A stretch of DNA of 64,000 bases from Sarcocystis neurona (taxonomy: Eukaryota > Apicomplexa > Conoidasida > Eucoccidiorida > Sarcocystidae), in contig KL647288.1 of assembly GCA_000727475.1 (NCBI GenBank), forward strand, positions 1,632,156 through 1,696,155, read 5' to 3'. Shown one piece after another: positions 35,825 to 47,800 of the stretch. Each line of letters begins with the position of its first letter. Position 1 is the first letter of the stretch. Made by a program: the position numbers and the translations under genes. The notes below the pieces were generated by a model. The model saw only the letters and a list, made by a program, of their open reading frames with translations, made no database searches and was not told the DNA's origin.

Positions 35825-36596
35825 GTAAGAGATCGCTACGGCAGACTTCTTTTTCGTTGTAAGTCCTGGAACGTTTGCCCAGAGCGACTCTGTGGAAAGG
35901 AGCTTCTGCTCTCAGGAACCGGAGCACTAGCAGAGAGGTGGCCAAGCCACACCAGGCAGAACAAGAGCAGCTGGAACAGCAAACCGACCAGGAGTTGAAA
36001 AAGGCACAGCAGCGGCAGAGGAGATAGAAAAGCTGTTTACAAGCACACCAGCAACTGAGGCGGGTAGAAACTGGACAACGGCTGCAGCAAAGGGCAAATC
36101 CAGCAGGAAGAAGACAGCACCAGCAGGAGGCAGGCAGGCCGCAGGTATGAACCCGAATTCCTCACGGCCGTAGCAGTGGTGGGTGGCAGTGGCGGCGAGG
36201 AGGCTCCCAAGAATATCGTGGTGTGTTGCCATTTGCTGTGTCTACTAACACCACTGCAGCTCTGCTACTGTTGTCGACAATTTCACTGTCGCACAAGGTC
36301 CTCATTCCTCAGCTGGCCTGCTGGCTCTGCAACGCTTGCTGCTGTCGTTTTTGCTTCTGCAACTGACATTCGTGCAGCGTGCAAACGAGGTTCCAACAGC
36401 AACGCCGGTGCAGCACAAAGGAGCGCCATAGAGATCAGTGCGGCTGGGTTGGCTGCTTTGGTACTATCAGCTGTTGCACCTGAGATACACGGACCACCCT
36501 CTGGGCAATAAGGAGCTGCGCTGCAGGACTCAGTAGGCCGGAGCAATCGGACGTCTTAAACATTACAGCAGTAGAAGCAGGAATCGTAGCAGGGCA
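35825..36596. other. Region just upstream of the RBR-like gene
   Basis: A plus-strand segment after the acceptor GCTTCTGCTCTCAG (ending 35915) contains two alternative frames. One is Gln/Glu-rich (EQEQLEQQTDQELKKAQQRQ) and meets a TAG. The other is Ala/Lys-rich (KGTAAAEEIEKLFTSTPATE) and runs to a GTATGA donor at 36145. From 36176 to 36546 both strands have Ala-rich frames of about 90-110 codons. A TAG in the RBR frame lies about 65 bp before its ATG. No promoter element is recognised. Confidence 0.35.
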
Positions 36597-39500
36597 ATGG
36601 CGCATCACAAGGCTAGCGAACAGGCGGCTGCGACACGAGTTAGGGCAGCAGCAGAAGCAGAAATAGAAGCGGCAATAGGCACAGCGGAAGACAGAGCAGC
36701 ACGAGTAGCAGCAACGGCAACGGCGGGAGCCGCAGCGACAACTGCGCCAAGAGTAGCAACAGACACCGCCAGGGGAGAACTAGGGGCAGCAACACAGAAA
36801 GAAGGAGCAGGTAAAGGGTCGCAGAGGGTCGTAACAAGGAATGCAGGAGGAGAAACGGAAAGACAAATGGGGAACCAGCAGGAGGCAAAGGTTTCTCACA
36901 ACGAGCGTGATGATGAGAACATAAACAGCAGCAGCCGTTGCAGTAACAGCGGCAGCAGGATCGGTATTGCCACGAGCAACAGCGGCCAAAGAAACGGTAG
37001 CAGCAGTGGTACCAGCAGCAGCGAATGTCTCCACACGTGTAGTGACAGAAGGAACCCCAACGGAGGGATGGCAGAAGAGACCGTAACACGTGCAGCAGCA
37101 GCAGCAGAAGTGTACACGTTGCGGTCACAGCCTGTATCACGTACTGCTGTTTCCGCTGCCGAAGTGCTGCTGATGGGTGCGAGAAGCTGCGAGCGGGGAA
37201 GAGAGGCTGCTGCTGCTCACTGTGAATGGATGCACTCGCCCCAACAGCCTGGAGACCACCAACAGATCCAGCAGCAGCAGCGGCAACCCGGGCAGGATCA
37301 GAGAGAAGGAGAGCAGCAGCAGGGGGAGGGAGTGTCGGAGCAGGAGCAACAAGGGAAGCAGCAGCAGCGGCAAGCACCGGAGGAGGACCTGCAGCAGCCG
37401 CAGCATGAAAGACAGGAACAGTCTGTCCAGCGGAACCCGCAGCAGTGCACGCAGGAGAATCAACATGAGGGACAGCAGTATAATCGACGGCGTCCGCCCC
37501 AGGAGTGCAGGGAGCAGCAAAATGAGCGTGGCTCGGCTGGAAATGTTGTGGGGTTAGCAGGGGGAGAACCTCCGTCTGCGAGGGAAAGCAGCAGCGCAGT
37601 AGCGAGGGCGTTCGGCAGTGCAGAGGTCACTCGAGGTGTGCAGGCAGCCGGGATGGAATCGGTCCCATCTGCTGCTCGTGCTGCACTGTTGGGCGTTTTG
37701 ACGCCCCTGAGTACATCCTTCCCGGATGCCGCATCTCCTGTTGCCCCTCAAAACCCGTCCAGCAACCGAACGGCAACGTTCGAACGGAATGCTGCACCAG
37801 TCGCTGCAGCCCCGAGACGAAGCGCCGCATCGACAATTTCAAATCCACGTAGAGGAACAAGAGAGGGAGCGACGGTAGCAGCACGTAGTGTTGGGGCGGC
37901 GCGGAGGGCGGCAGCAACACGCATCATAGCCATAGCGCGCAGAGCACCGGTGGGAGGCAGTAGCAGGGTAGCGAACAGTACGATAGCACCAGAAGCAGGG
38001 CGCGCTGCAGCTAGGAGAGTGGCAGTAGCAGCGAGGAGAATAGCAGCAACTCGTAGAGAAGCGGCACACGCGGAAAGAGAAAGGGCAAGAGCGGAAGCAC
38101 TTGCGATGTTGGAGCAAGCAGCTGAAGCAGAGTCAGGTGAGGAGGGCCTTGAGATTGCCGCAGCAGCGGCAGCAACGCATGCAGCAGCAAGTGGAGGAAG
38201 CGGGTCTGTGCCGAGCTACCAGGACTTCGTGTCTCTCTTTCGTGCGGACGGGGAGTCATTCACCGGCAACAGACACCACGAGGCCGCAGCAGCGGCAATG
38301 GACTTTTTGGGGGACACGTGGGTGGCAGAAGTCGCGGCAGAGGAGGTGAGTAGCTTTTCCGATAGCGAAGAGGAGCTTGTGCTATTCTGCCGGGAAGGCG
38401 CTGCGGCGGTACCAAGAAGAGCAACAGCAAGACCAGGAGGATGGGGACGAGGGGCAGCATCAAGAGTCGTCCCAGGAGGCGTGTCAAGAACAGCCGCAAG
38501 AGCATCAGCAACTAGACCAGAAAGAGTTGCAATCGACGAAAGAGGAGATAGGCAGTCGCCTCTCTCGATGACCAGAGCAGCAGTACGGGCGCTGCAGGCA
38601 GCGCGAGACGGTACAACCGCAGATACAGCTGTAGGGGAAGCTGCAATGCGCGCATCAGTAGCAGCACTACGAAGCGCGGCAGCATCAGACGCGGCAGAGG
38701 AAACTGATGCACGCGAAGGACACGGTAGAGCAACGCGTGGTGCGGGAATCACCCGAACACTAGCCCCAGCACCTGCAACAAGCACAAGAAGCGGAGGGCC
38801 TGCAGCACCGAGCACACGGCAAACAACGCGGCTGCTGACAGGAAGTACACCAGCAGGCAGAAGAGGCGCAACAAATAGAGCATCAGCTCGGACGACCGCG
38901 TACCCCACTGTAGCATCAACGGGTCCTCCCACACGGGACACAACGGCTCGAAGGAACCCTGAAGCAGGAAGTGGAAGAGCATCATCAGGAAGAGGCAGAA
39001 CAGGAGAAGAAAGAGCGAGACCTGCGGCGGGGACTGTAGCTGCGGCGGGACCAAGAATAACAAAGGAGAGAGATGCATGGGGGTCCACGCACGACGCTAG
39101 CGAGCGCGAGTTGCAGCTCAGGGTGGCTGCTGCAGTGTCACTGCTGCTGAATGACCAAGTACAGAAAGGCCCTTTACATGCAGCCTGGAACAAGCTGCTG
39201 CAGGAGGGAGACGCTGTGACAAAGAAGAAAAACTTTCGCTCTATTCAAGATATGGGAGGGAGTTTTTGTTGCCCCGTTTGCTTCGACTCGTTCTACAGCA
39301 CACCCTCTAGACGCTCAGCACATCGCAAGAACAGCCACTGCAGCAACAGCAGCAAGAGCAGCAACAACAACACCAACCGAAGCAGCAGTAGCAGGAAGAA
39401 CAGCAGCAGGAACCACCGGCCCCAGAACAACAGCAGAGGGGGACCTCGCAACAGCACGGATGGGAGGCCGAGACGCCGTAGTGGCAGCCGCAGCAGAAAC

Positions 39501-42500
39501 GACAGAGGAGACATTGCAGGAAGAGGTGATCGCAGCGGTCGCAGGAACGAAAGCACCGGCAGCAGCAGGAGCGAGAGGGCTGAGAGCAGCTGGAGCTGTG
39601 GCATCATTAGGAGACCCAAAAGGCATGAAGCGAACAGCCGCGCGAGACACAGCAGTCCTAACAGTAACAACAGCCACCGTGCGACGCAAAGGCGGGGCGG
39701 CAGCAGGAGGACCGGCAGCAACTCTAATAACGACAGTAACAGCAGCGGAAATGAGGGCAACGACGGCGCTACTGTACAGACAAATCTGGGGCACCGCGGT
39801 ACACCTGCCACGGCTGTGGGGGAAGCTGCTGCAGACGAGCGGCGCACCCAAGCCACGCAGAGGAGCGTGGACAACCTGCCCGAAAGCAGCACCTTTAGTA
39901 GTGGCGGAAGCCGCAGCCAAAGAGAGAGGGGAGCCGACAGCTGCACCGCGTTGGACGGCGGGAGCAGCAGCAGCCGTTGCTGCTCTGGAAGCAGCGGATC
40001 GGGCTCCGAAAGAACTAGAGAAGGCGGTGCAGCCGCAGCGGCAGAAGGAAGAGCGGCACCAGGCGCGGGAGATGCAGCAAGGAGAGCAGCAGTGGACGCA
40101 GCAGGAGCAGCGAGAGAGGCTGCCGATGCGCTGTTGTCGCCAGTGCGGGAACAGGAGCAGGCGGACAGGAGACTGGCAGAGGAGGATGGAGCACATGACC
40201 ACCGTAGGACAGCAACAGGAGAACGGCAGCAGCAGCGGGGAGAAAGAGCAACGACGGAGTCGGCCGCAGCACACCAACGAGACGAAGACCTGAAGGTCGT
40301 CCTGATGAGTGGGAAATGCGGACACGCCGTCTGCCGAACGTGTGCGGCTTCGTGGCTGAGACAGCAAATTATCAAGCGCATCTCTCCCGCGAGGGTAAGC
40401 ATCAAGAGGGGAACAGTCCACCCTCGCCGCAGACTGCAGCAACAGCAAGGCTCAGCGGCAGAAAGCAGAGTCACAGCAGCAGTGCCTAGTGGGAGGAGTA
40501 GCTAATAGATACACCAGTAGGCAGCAGCAGCAGCAACAGGCAACAGTAGCAACAACAAGAAGCAGCAGCACCAGGACCAAGCGTTCCTAGCGCATAACGT
40601 CAGCAGCGCTCAAGTGCAGCTACAGCTGCAAGGCTCGAAGCCTTGGAGGAGCCAGCGTATGAAAAAGAGCAGAGGGGCGGCGGGCGCACTTGATAAGCTA
40701 CAGCTGCAGGAAGTCACAGGAATTAGGAGAAGCAGAAGCAACGCAGCAAAAGCAACGCACCAGTGCTGCTGGTAGATCCGGCGCTGCAGACATCCAGTCT
40801 ATGCCTCGTGTCGCTAGCACACTAACTTCTCCACCTCTCAAGCAAGGTGCACGTGCGGTACCTGTGCTCAACGAATGCCACAAAGCGGACACTCATATCT
40901 CGCGGTTTCAAGCGGCGTCACTTCCATATAAAAGAGAACTGGTCTGTATAGACGGTTACGTGGCTGCAGGTAGCGTACGCTTAAGGGGGACGCACAGGCA
41001 GGGCAAAACGACTACAGGGCAGTGCCGACCTGTTGTCTGCGTATATGTATCTGGGACCTCCGCACCTAAGCGCTGAAAGCATGTCCACATACATATGTGT
41101 ATATAATGCAATGGCCTTTATAAGTAGACGAATAGATGCAGGGCGCCGGGTAACACTCAGAAAAACACACATATTTCTCCGCAAGGGGGAACACACCTGT
41201 GCCGTCTCACTTCACGCGGAAAGGTGCCCGAGTTTACATACAAAAATCCACATAATGACAGAAACTGAAGAGAACGTAGACAAATGGTCTGCGGCCTGTC
41301 ACGTACACTAGACAGACGCCTAGGGTGCAACGAGGCACTGGCCCTTCAAGGATGCTGACGCATGCAGCAGCACGTGTGTATGTGGTGAGCGATCTCCTCA
41401 AAATACTAACGTAATGGAGCACACTGATGTAGAGCGGCTCTCTCATTCCACCAACTGCTGCTCAAACACGTATACTGAGCAGCGGTTTCCACTAGCCACC
41501 TCACCGGCATGTAGCCGCATCAGTGCTCTCATGTGACGACGACCCCATAAACATATATATATATATATATGTATCTACATGTGTACTTACAGAGGAACAT
41601 AATATCGTAGCGGCCGTCTATGTGTGTACAAAGTTCACGGTACCTGTTGATAACCCTTTTTTGCCGGAGACGCCTCTCTAGGCCACTGCACCAGGATTTG
41701 TATTGACAGTTGCGTGTACCTGCAGTGGAGCCCCTGTCCACAGACGTGATCTTTGAACGTACCCGTGTATGTATCTGTGTCTATTTGTATGTCTGTCTTT
41801 TCTCATGGAGGGACGATCGTGTCCACTTTCGCCGTGCGTTATTCAGTAGCGTCTAGAAAGTGATATCTCTTTGAGCGTATGGTTTTAATCGACGCCAGGA
41901 GGTGAATGTACACGAGCGTATACAAGCACACACGCGTGTTCGTATACAATGTAGGCCCCTACAAGAGGTAATGGGAATGGTCTTGCAAGACACGCATATA
42001 TATATATGTATATATGTATATCTGCAAGTGTCTACGAATGAACATTCATGCAGTGGTCACAGAGCTGTGTCCAAAGCTAACGACGTGTGTACACATATAA
42101 CGCTGCTTCGAAATTTCGCCAGGCACGCAGAGGTAGATCTAGGTCGGCCTCTCGGTAGGTCCAGGTTCTGCTGCAGCGGATGCCCTGCGGTGCAGGGTGC
42201 TGGTAATGGTGAAACTGGAGCTTTTTCCTTCACTCTGGTGCACTTGCAGCGGCTCGGCATGCCTGCTGCGTCACCCCTGTTGTTGCTGCGTTTGCGATTC
42301 ATGTCTATGCCGCGGTTCACCTTTTGGCTCGTTGCTGTCCTGCTGCCGCTGCAGTGTCCAGTCTGCCGGGGAGGCGAGCTCGATGAACGCACCGCACGAC
42401 TCCTGCTGTCGTCGTCTCTTGGCGAATGGCTACACTACGTGGAGCTGAAATACATGGGGCTGGGCCTGCCGACTCCGCTGCATAAGCTGTTACTGGAAAA

Positions 42501-44854
42501 TAGACGACCCTGCTTGTACGTTTCCGGTGCTGCTGCTGGGGCTCGCAGAAGTGCGGCACAGGAAGTGCTCGTCACAACGAGAGTGCGAGCGCACAGACAG
42601 GAGAGACAGCAGCAGGCCCGGGAGCACCAGCAGCAGCGACGGAAACGAGCAGAGCAGCGCCAGGGAGGACGGGGGCAGCAGAGGCAAAGACGGCGCCGCC
42701 GAAGACGTCGTCGCCAGCTACAACAGGAGCTGCGACAGCGGCGGCAAATACGGCAGACACTTACGCAGCACTCAGATCTTGAGGGGGAAGACGAGGTGGA
42801 GGATGAGCACGTTAGCAACCGCAATGAGCAGACAAGTCGAACTCGGCGCGGCTGCGGCGGCCTCGGCCGGTCGCAGCACCAGCGGGATGATGGAACCGAG
42901 GAGGAGTCACAGCAACTGTGGGAAGCTGAGAGCGAGGAGGAGCCACAGCAGCGGCAGCGGTCGCACGACACTCAACTTCACCAGGAGGAAAGAATACGTC
43001 CGCCCCTGCGGCAGCAGCAGGAAGAAACAGAGCGGCCGCAGGAGGAGTGGCAGCGAGAACAGCACCAGCAGAGGCAGCAGTACCAGGCGGACTGGCGAGT
43101 CCCGAGATCACTCTATGAGGAAGCGTTGGACGAAGTGGAAGAGGGAATGCTGGAGAAGTTGGAAGAGGCCTTGAGGCAGCGGCTGCAGCGGGAGCTGTAC
43201 GTGTGCGGGCTTGGCGAACTGGAGTTGCCGACGAGCGAAGACGTTGAGGACGGCAGAATTCCTTCAGTAAATCTTCTTTCGCTTCTCCCCACAGAAGGCC
43301 TGCAACGTGCGCAGCGGCAGCAGCAACTCGATTTGCTTGTAGAAGATGTGGCTACCTATGGCCTGCGCCGGTGTCCCGGCTGCGGCATCGCAATTCAACG
43401 CGTGGGCAACCTCGACGATATTCTCTGCAGGTGAGGCAGCGCGACAAGCGTAGCAAGAATATGTAGCAGCGGCACGCTGGAAACGCATGTACGACTGCGG
43501 TGCGCAGCAGCCGATGCAGCGAGATAGAGGTGTAGGTGAGATCTGGCGGAATGACGATTGTACGAGTGAGCTTATGCGCAGGCTGTAGCCAGTTCACACA
43601 CTCTTTTTTGGGTGAACGAACCTCACAGAGTACGAGAACGTGAAGGCCGGCCTTGACAAAGTCCGTGTTACTTTGTGGGAACCGTGTGCAAGGGTGCCAG
43701 CGCATCGACGTGTGGATTCGCCCTCTTAGAAAACTGCTTTGAAGAGACTTGCTCTTAGTGTTCTCACCAGGAGCGGCGGCGTAGGATGAGGAGGAACTTC
43801 CACGTACGTAGTGTTGCTGGATGCGTGTGTAGATGATGACCTACCACTGCGCCTGTCTCTTGTTTAACTTCCGACAGTTGCAGCATTGCGTACGTGTCTG
43901 CCGCACGTGTGAGAGCGCATCCGCACGGCATTGTGAGTTGCAGGCCCACAGAAAAGATGTCCGCGAATTCGACGACGCTGGCCGATTCTCCTGGACTCCT
44001 GCACTTGAGCTCAAGCTGCTGCAGGCACACGTAGACGTGCAACGGGTGCTTATTTACAGAGCCCTCTATACGCTACCGAGTTCGCTTCGTCTATCCAGTC
44101 CTGCGGTGCCCAGCATGAGTCTTACGTAGTCGTACGTGGCCATGCGCTCCCTGTTGCTGGTCCTGCGCTTTTGCTGACGGTGCACAGGTGTGGCTGCCGT
44201 TTCTGCTACGCTTGTGGGGAGATGCTTCAAAGCAGTTCCTTCTGGGCGCTGCTGCAACACCGGCGTATATGCCCCGGAAGCAGCAACAGCAGACCTCCCA
44301 TGGGTGGGGCTTCTTCGATCTCTCGTGTTTTAGACAACAGACGAAACACCGGCAGTATAGTCGTCACCAGCGCCAACATACTCAGGACCAGCAACAGCTC
44401 CGGCAGCAGGAGAAGCAGAAGCACCAGCAGCAGCAGAGGCATCACAGGCCACCGGCCGCGGGAACGCAATAGAAACATCACTCCCGGCACGGACGCCGGA
44501 TTAGCTGCTGATGCTGCTAGTGGCGGTGCTCGCGTGCGGATTGGTGCCGCTTCTGCCAGTAGTGCTGCTGCATCTCCGTCTGCTGCTGTCAGTGGCAACA
44601 GTAGCAACGCCGCACGAGCTAGCTCCGGGCTCGCTGCGTCCCTGGCTTCTCTTTTTAGAAGAGCAGCGTGCACCCAGAATAACGAAACCGGCAGCATCGT
44701 CGTCACCAGCAACTTCCGTAGCAGCAGCCACGACTGCAGCAACGCTGGCAGCAGCAGGAACAGGAACGGCAGCAGCGGCGCCGCCGTCACCGAAGGACGC
44801 ACAGGCGAAAGCGACAGCGACAACGACCCGGAAGAGGGCAGCTCTTCTGCGTAG
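36597..44854 (+). CDS. RBR-like E3 ubiquitin ligase with a non-canonical Rcat (three exons)
   Basis: Exons 36597-40394, 42355-43430 and 44188-44854 join in phase (donor GTAAGC, acceptor GCCGCTGCAG; donor GTGAGG, acceptor GGTGCACAG), giving 1846 residues and a TAG stop. Residues 1-890 are Ala/Arg/Gln/Glu-rich low complexity with a more complex part near 540-600. RING1 ligands are C892, C895, C1241, H1243, C1246, C1249, C1267 and C1270; the last pair is created by the first splice. A 345-residue Ser/Asn/Arg/Ala insertion splits the first zinc loop. Residues 1271-1600 are Arg/Gln/Glu-rich, with only three Cys, so no canonical IBR is present. The RING2/Rcat-like part (RCPGCGIAIQ, then C1624, RCGCRFCYACG, then a His/Cys pair) is rebuilt across intron 2. 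The catalytic Cys position five residues before C1624 is Leu1619. Active RBR ligases pass ubiquitin from E2 through that Cys. The family call is strong; activity is doubtful. The start is the first ATG after an in-frame stop; upstream exons are possible. Confidence 0.75.
40395..42354 (+). other. Intron 1 of the RBR-like gene
   Basis: It runs from GTAAGC at 40395 to a CTGCTGCCGCTGCAG acceptor ending at 42354 (1960 nt). The intron starts CAG-rich, then becomes mixed with TA words (41550-41580, 42000-42020). It separates the sixth RING1 ligand from the final Cys pair. The small frames inside it (40690-41076 and others) are not supported as genes. Confidence 0.72.
43431..44187 (+). other. Intron 2 of the RBR-like gene
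   Basis: It runs from GTGAGG at 43431 to CGGTGCACAG ending at 44187 (757 nt). It splits codon 1625 (AG|G, Arg) inside the Rcat-like motif. The reconstructed CRCGCRFCYACG across the junction is the strongest evidence for the boundary. Confidence 0.8.
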
Positions 44855-47800
44855 CACATCAACAGGGCTACACCTTCTATCCGCAAAGGCGCACCTTGAC
44901 ACACATGTATCACACATCTATCTTTTCCATCACTTTCTGTAGAGATGTGCATGTGTAGGTACTGGTAGGTCTATCTGTCACCTGTGTAGATTTACACTGC
45001 CCGTATATATATATATATGTATATATGTATATATATATGTGCAGAGCACAGTGTCCTTGGCGCCCGTTTCCAGTGGTGATAGATACAGTATTGCAGATTG
45101 CTTCGCACCCGAACGATGCCGGTACACACTTACATTTGGTGCGCGTACACGCGATAGCCTGTGGTGCCCTGGTGTACTTACACACACACGCGCGTGAAGA
45201 GATGCGTGCCTCTCTATGAGCACGCATGCACACAAAGTTGCAGGCAACAATAAAAGGTGTTTCTGAGTCGAGGTTGAGGAGCCAGGCTGAGTCAGTAACG
45301 TCTCTAGTTGTATATTTGTGCATATGTTGCTTTACTTGAGCAGCGATGCACGTGCGCCTGGGTATGAAGAAATACATATACCGTCGGTGGAGCGGACATA
45401 CGTAATGCCGTTGCGTACGCGTACACGGGCGTGTGTGTGGAATAGCGTAGGTCTAAGGACGCACGCGTAGGTATTGATGCCATTGTACTATAATTATCAT
45501 TACACCTCACGGTACCTTCGCATAATTTCCCGTATCTATCTGTCATGGAGATATGCGTGACGCAGCCGTGCGCCCCCACATGTATGAATTTTTGTACACA
45601 CGTGTGTACATCTATATGTGTATGTGTGTACAGATAGAGAAATGAACATAGGTGGATGTAAACGGTTATAGAGTGAATGCAGTATCTCTTTCCTCCTGTG
45701 GATAGACGACTATATATACATATTTCTGGAACCACGCATGAACGCGTAGCCAACGGCACATACGTACTTGTGTAATGCATACTTATAGGGGCGTTACGTA
45801 TCGATATCTGCATCTACATCCATACGCATATTCCTTCGTAGAAGACAAAAGGGGATCATGCGGTTTTGCACGAGAGTGAGTCATGGGTTACACGCACACT
45901 AATTTTCTGGGCCATGTATATGCCTTATCAGAGAACCGACGTCTGCGTTTCACCGGGCCACACCTCACTAGAGGATGACGCGTAGGCATCATAGGTCTGC
46001 CCACCAACGCTGTACGCGGTTTCTCTCTCGTTCTCTCTGCCCCTCTATATATACGTATGTGTACATATGCGTAACAAGGCACTACTTGAGAAGGGTTTGT
46101 ACATGAAAGCGAATGTTCCACGTCTGCCTGGTCTGCCGCTATTCCCCTGTTTGGCACACTTCTTTATCCACATATATATGTGTGCACACACAAGAAATAA
46201 AAGGTGTACACCGCGGAGAGCAAGTGTAGAACTCTTTTATCAAAACAATGGGAACAAGTCATAGTATTCACTTTCCGCGGCTACGTCATACACATATACA
46301 CGTATATATGTGTGATTATGTTTATCCTACGTATATAGACGTGAGGAGATGAAGTGTTCCTGCCGGACGTAAAACAGCTTTCGCTTTCGCTTTCCACAAA
46401 GCTACACCAACTTACACTGGCAGAAGTGTGCAGGTAAGCGCAGCGAGGCATATTCCTTGCTGCAGTCCGGCTACGTATCTCTCCCTTACACTCTGCCTAC
46501 GAAAAGCTCGCCTCCTGCTGCTCCGTATCAATTCAGGAACGAGGTAGGTGTGTAGAAGTGGAAAAGCAGATAGAATATATACACGTTGTCGGGGCGTGCG
46601 CATCCGTTAGACTTCCTAATCTTGTGTGCAACATATATTTATAGACGCGTATGTGCGCAAACAAACATAGGTGTACGAGTAAGAGGTAAAGTAAGAGTGG
46701 GTGTCGCACATGTAGGAATGTACCATTTTACTGCACGCGCCACCACGTAACGGCAACGGGGCATTGAAGTCGAGGAGGTTCACTACCGTCTCGACTCGCG
46801 TTCGTGGATCAGCTTTTTGCCGCAGGCATGTATCCGGAGAAGCAAGAATGTTTGCGCGCTTCTACACAGAGCTGGCACGCTCAGCAGTACAGTAGGAGCA
46901 CCTCTAGGCAAACTCACGTAAACAAATACATACTGTGTGCCGAGTTATTTCCTCGTAATTTTGAGTTCTCCGCAAAGCCCCAGACTGGTGTGTGTGTTCG
47001 TGTATATCTGCGGGTTTTGTTTTGCTTGTATGCAGTCGAGAGTCTTATGTTGGTCCTGTTTGCGCAGTGGCGACGTGAAGAGGCCTTTCAGTTTCATCAC
47101 AATCGTCTTAGAAAGCCCTTTTTTTTTCCTCTTTGCACCACCCCGGTTATTCTCACCTGACCAATGATCGTATCCCAGCAGCGTTATCGTCGCTCTTCAT
47201 TATCGCTCTTGGGGGTACTAGCGGAAGCTGCTAAAACGCGTGGGTGCTCTACTCGTGCAGTTAGAATGAGCCGTGGCCAGTGATTGTCGGTGTGATAAAT
47301 TGGGATCACCAGGAGGGCTGATTCTTCTGACACCGCTACCAATGTAAATGATATACACCACTTACGGACTTGAGAAATTGAGTGTTACTTCTCCATTGCG
47401 ACGGCCCCACCGTGCACTCCTGCTACCGGCACCGCTTCCTGAAGACGCATTACAACTGATATGTCTTCATGAAAGAAGCGTGTTTGGCATATCTCTCATC
47501 GGTGTACACTTGAGCGAAAGGAGCTAAGCACAGAGATTTCGACCGTAGTGGTATTCGTGTGTATGAAGCGAAAAACGTGTTCTAGCGTAACGACAGGAAA
47601 AAGATCAAGGCGCCATGGCTACGCGAAGTCCACTGCCGATCCTGATATATTTACGCGCACGTATTCATGGGTACATGAACTATACACCCGTGTGCGTCAG
47701 TGGTAGCAGACGTATCTTCTTCCGTTCCCCCACATACGACTGCTACAGTTTTGTATGTGAATGAGATGGCACGTCTGTAAGTTTACACGCAGACGTCAAT

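Noticed and set aside
39460..40293. 277-codon plus-strand frame overlapping RBR exon 1
   Set aside because: It looks protein-like (Ala/Thr/Glu-rich) but has no start context or splice sites, whereas the main frame carries the RING ligands on both sides.
38216..40474. Minus-strand frames of 325, 393 and 377 codons
   Set aside because: They lie opposite the RBR-like exon 1, whose motifs and splice phases support the plus strand.
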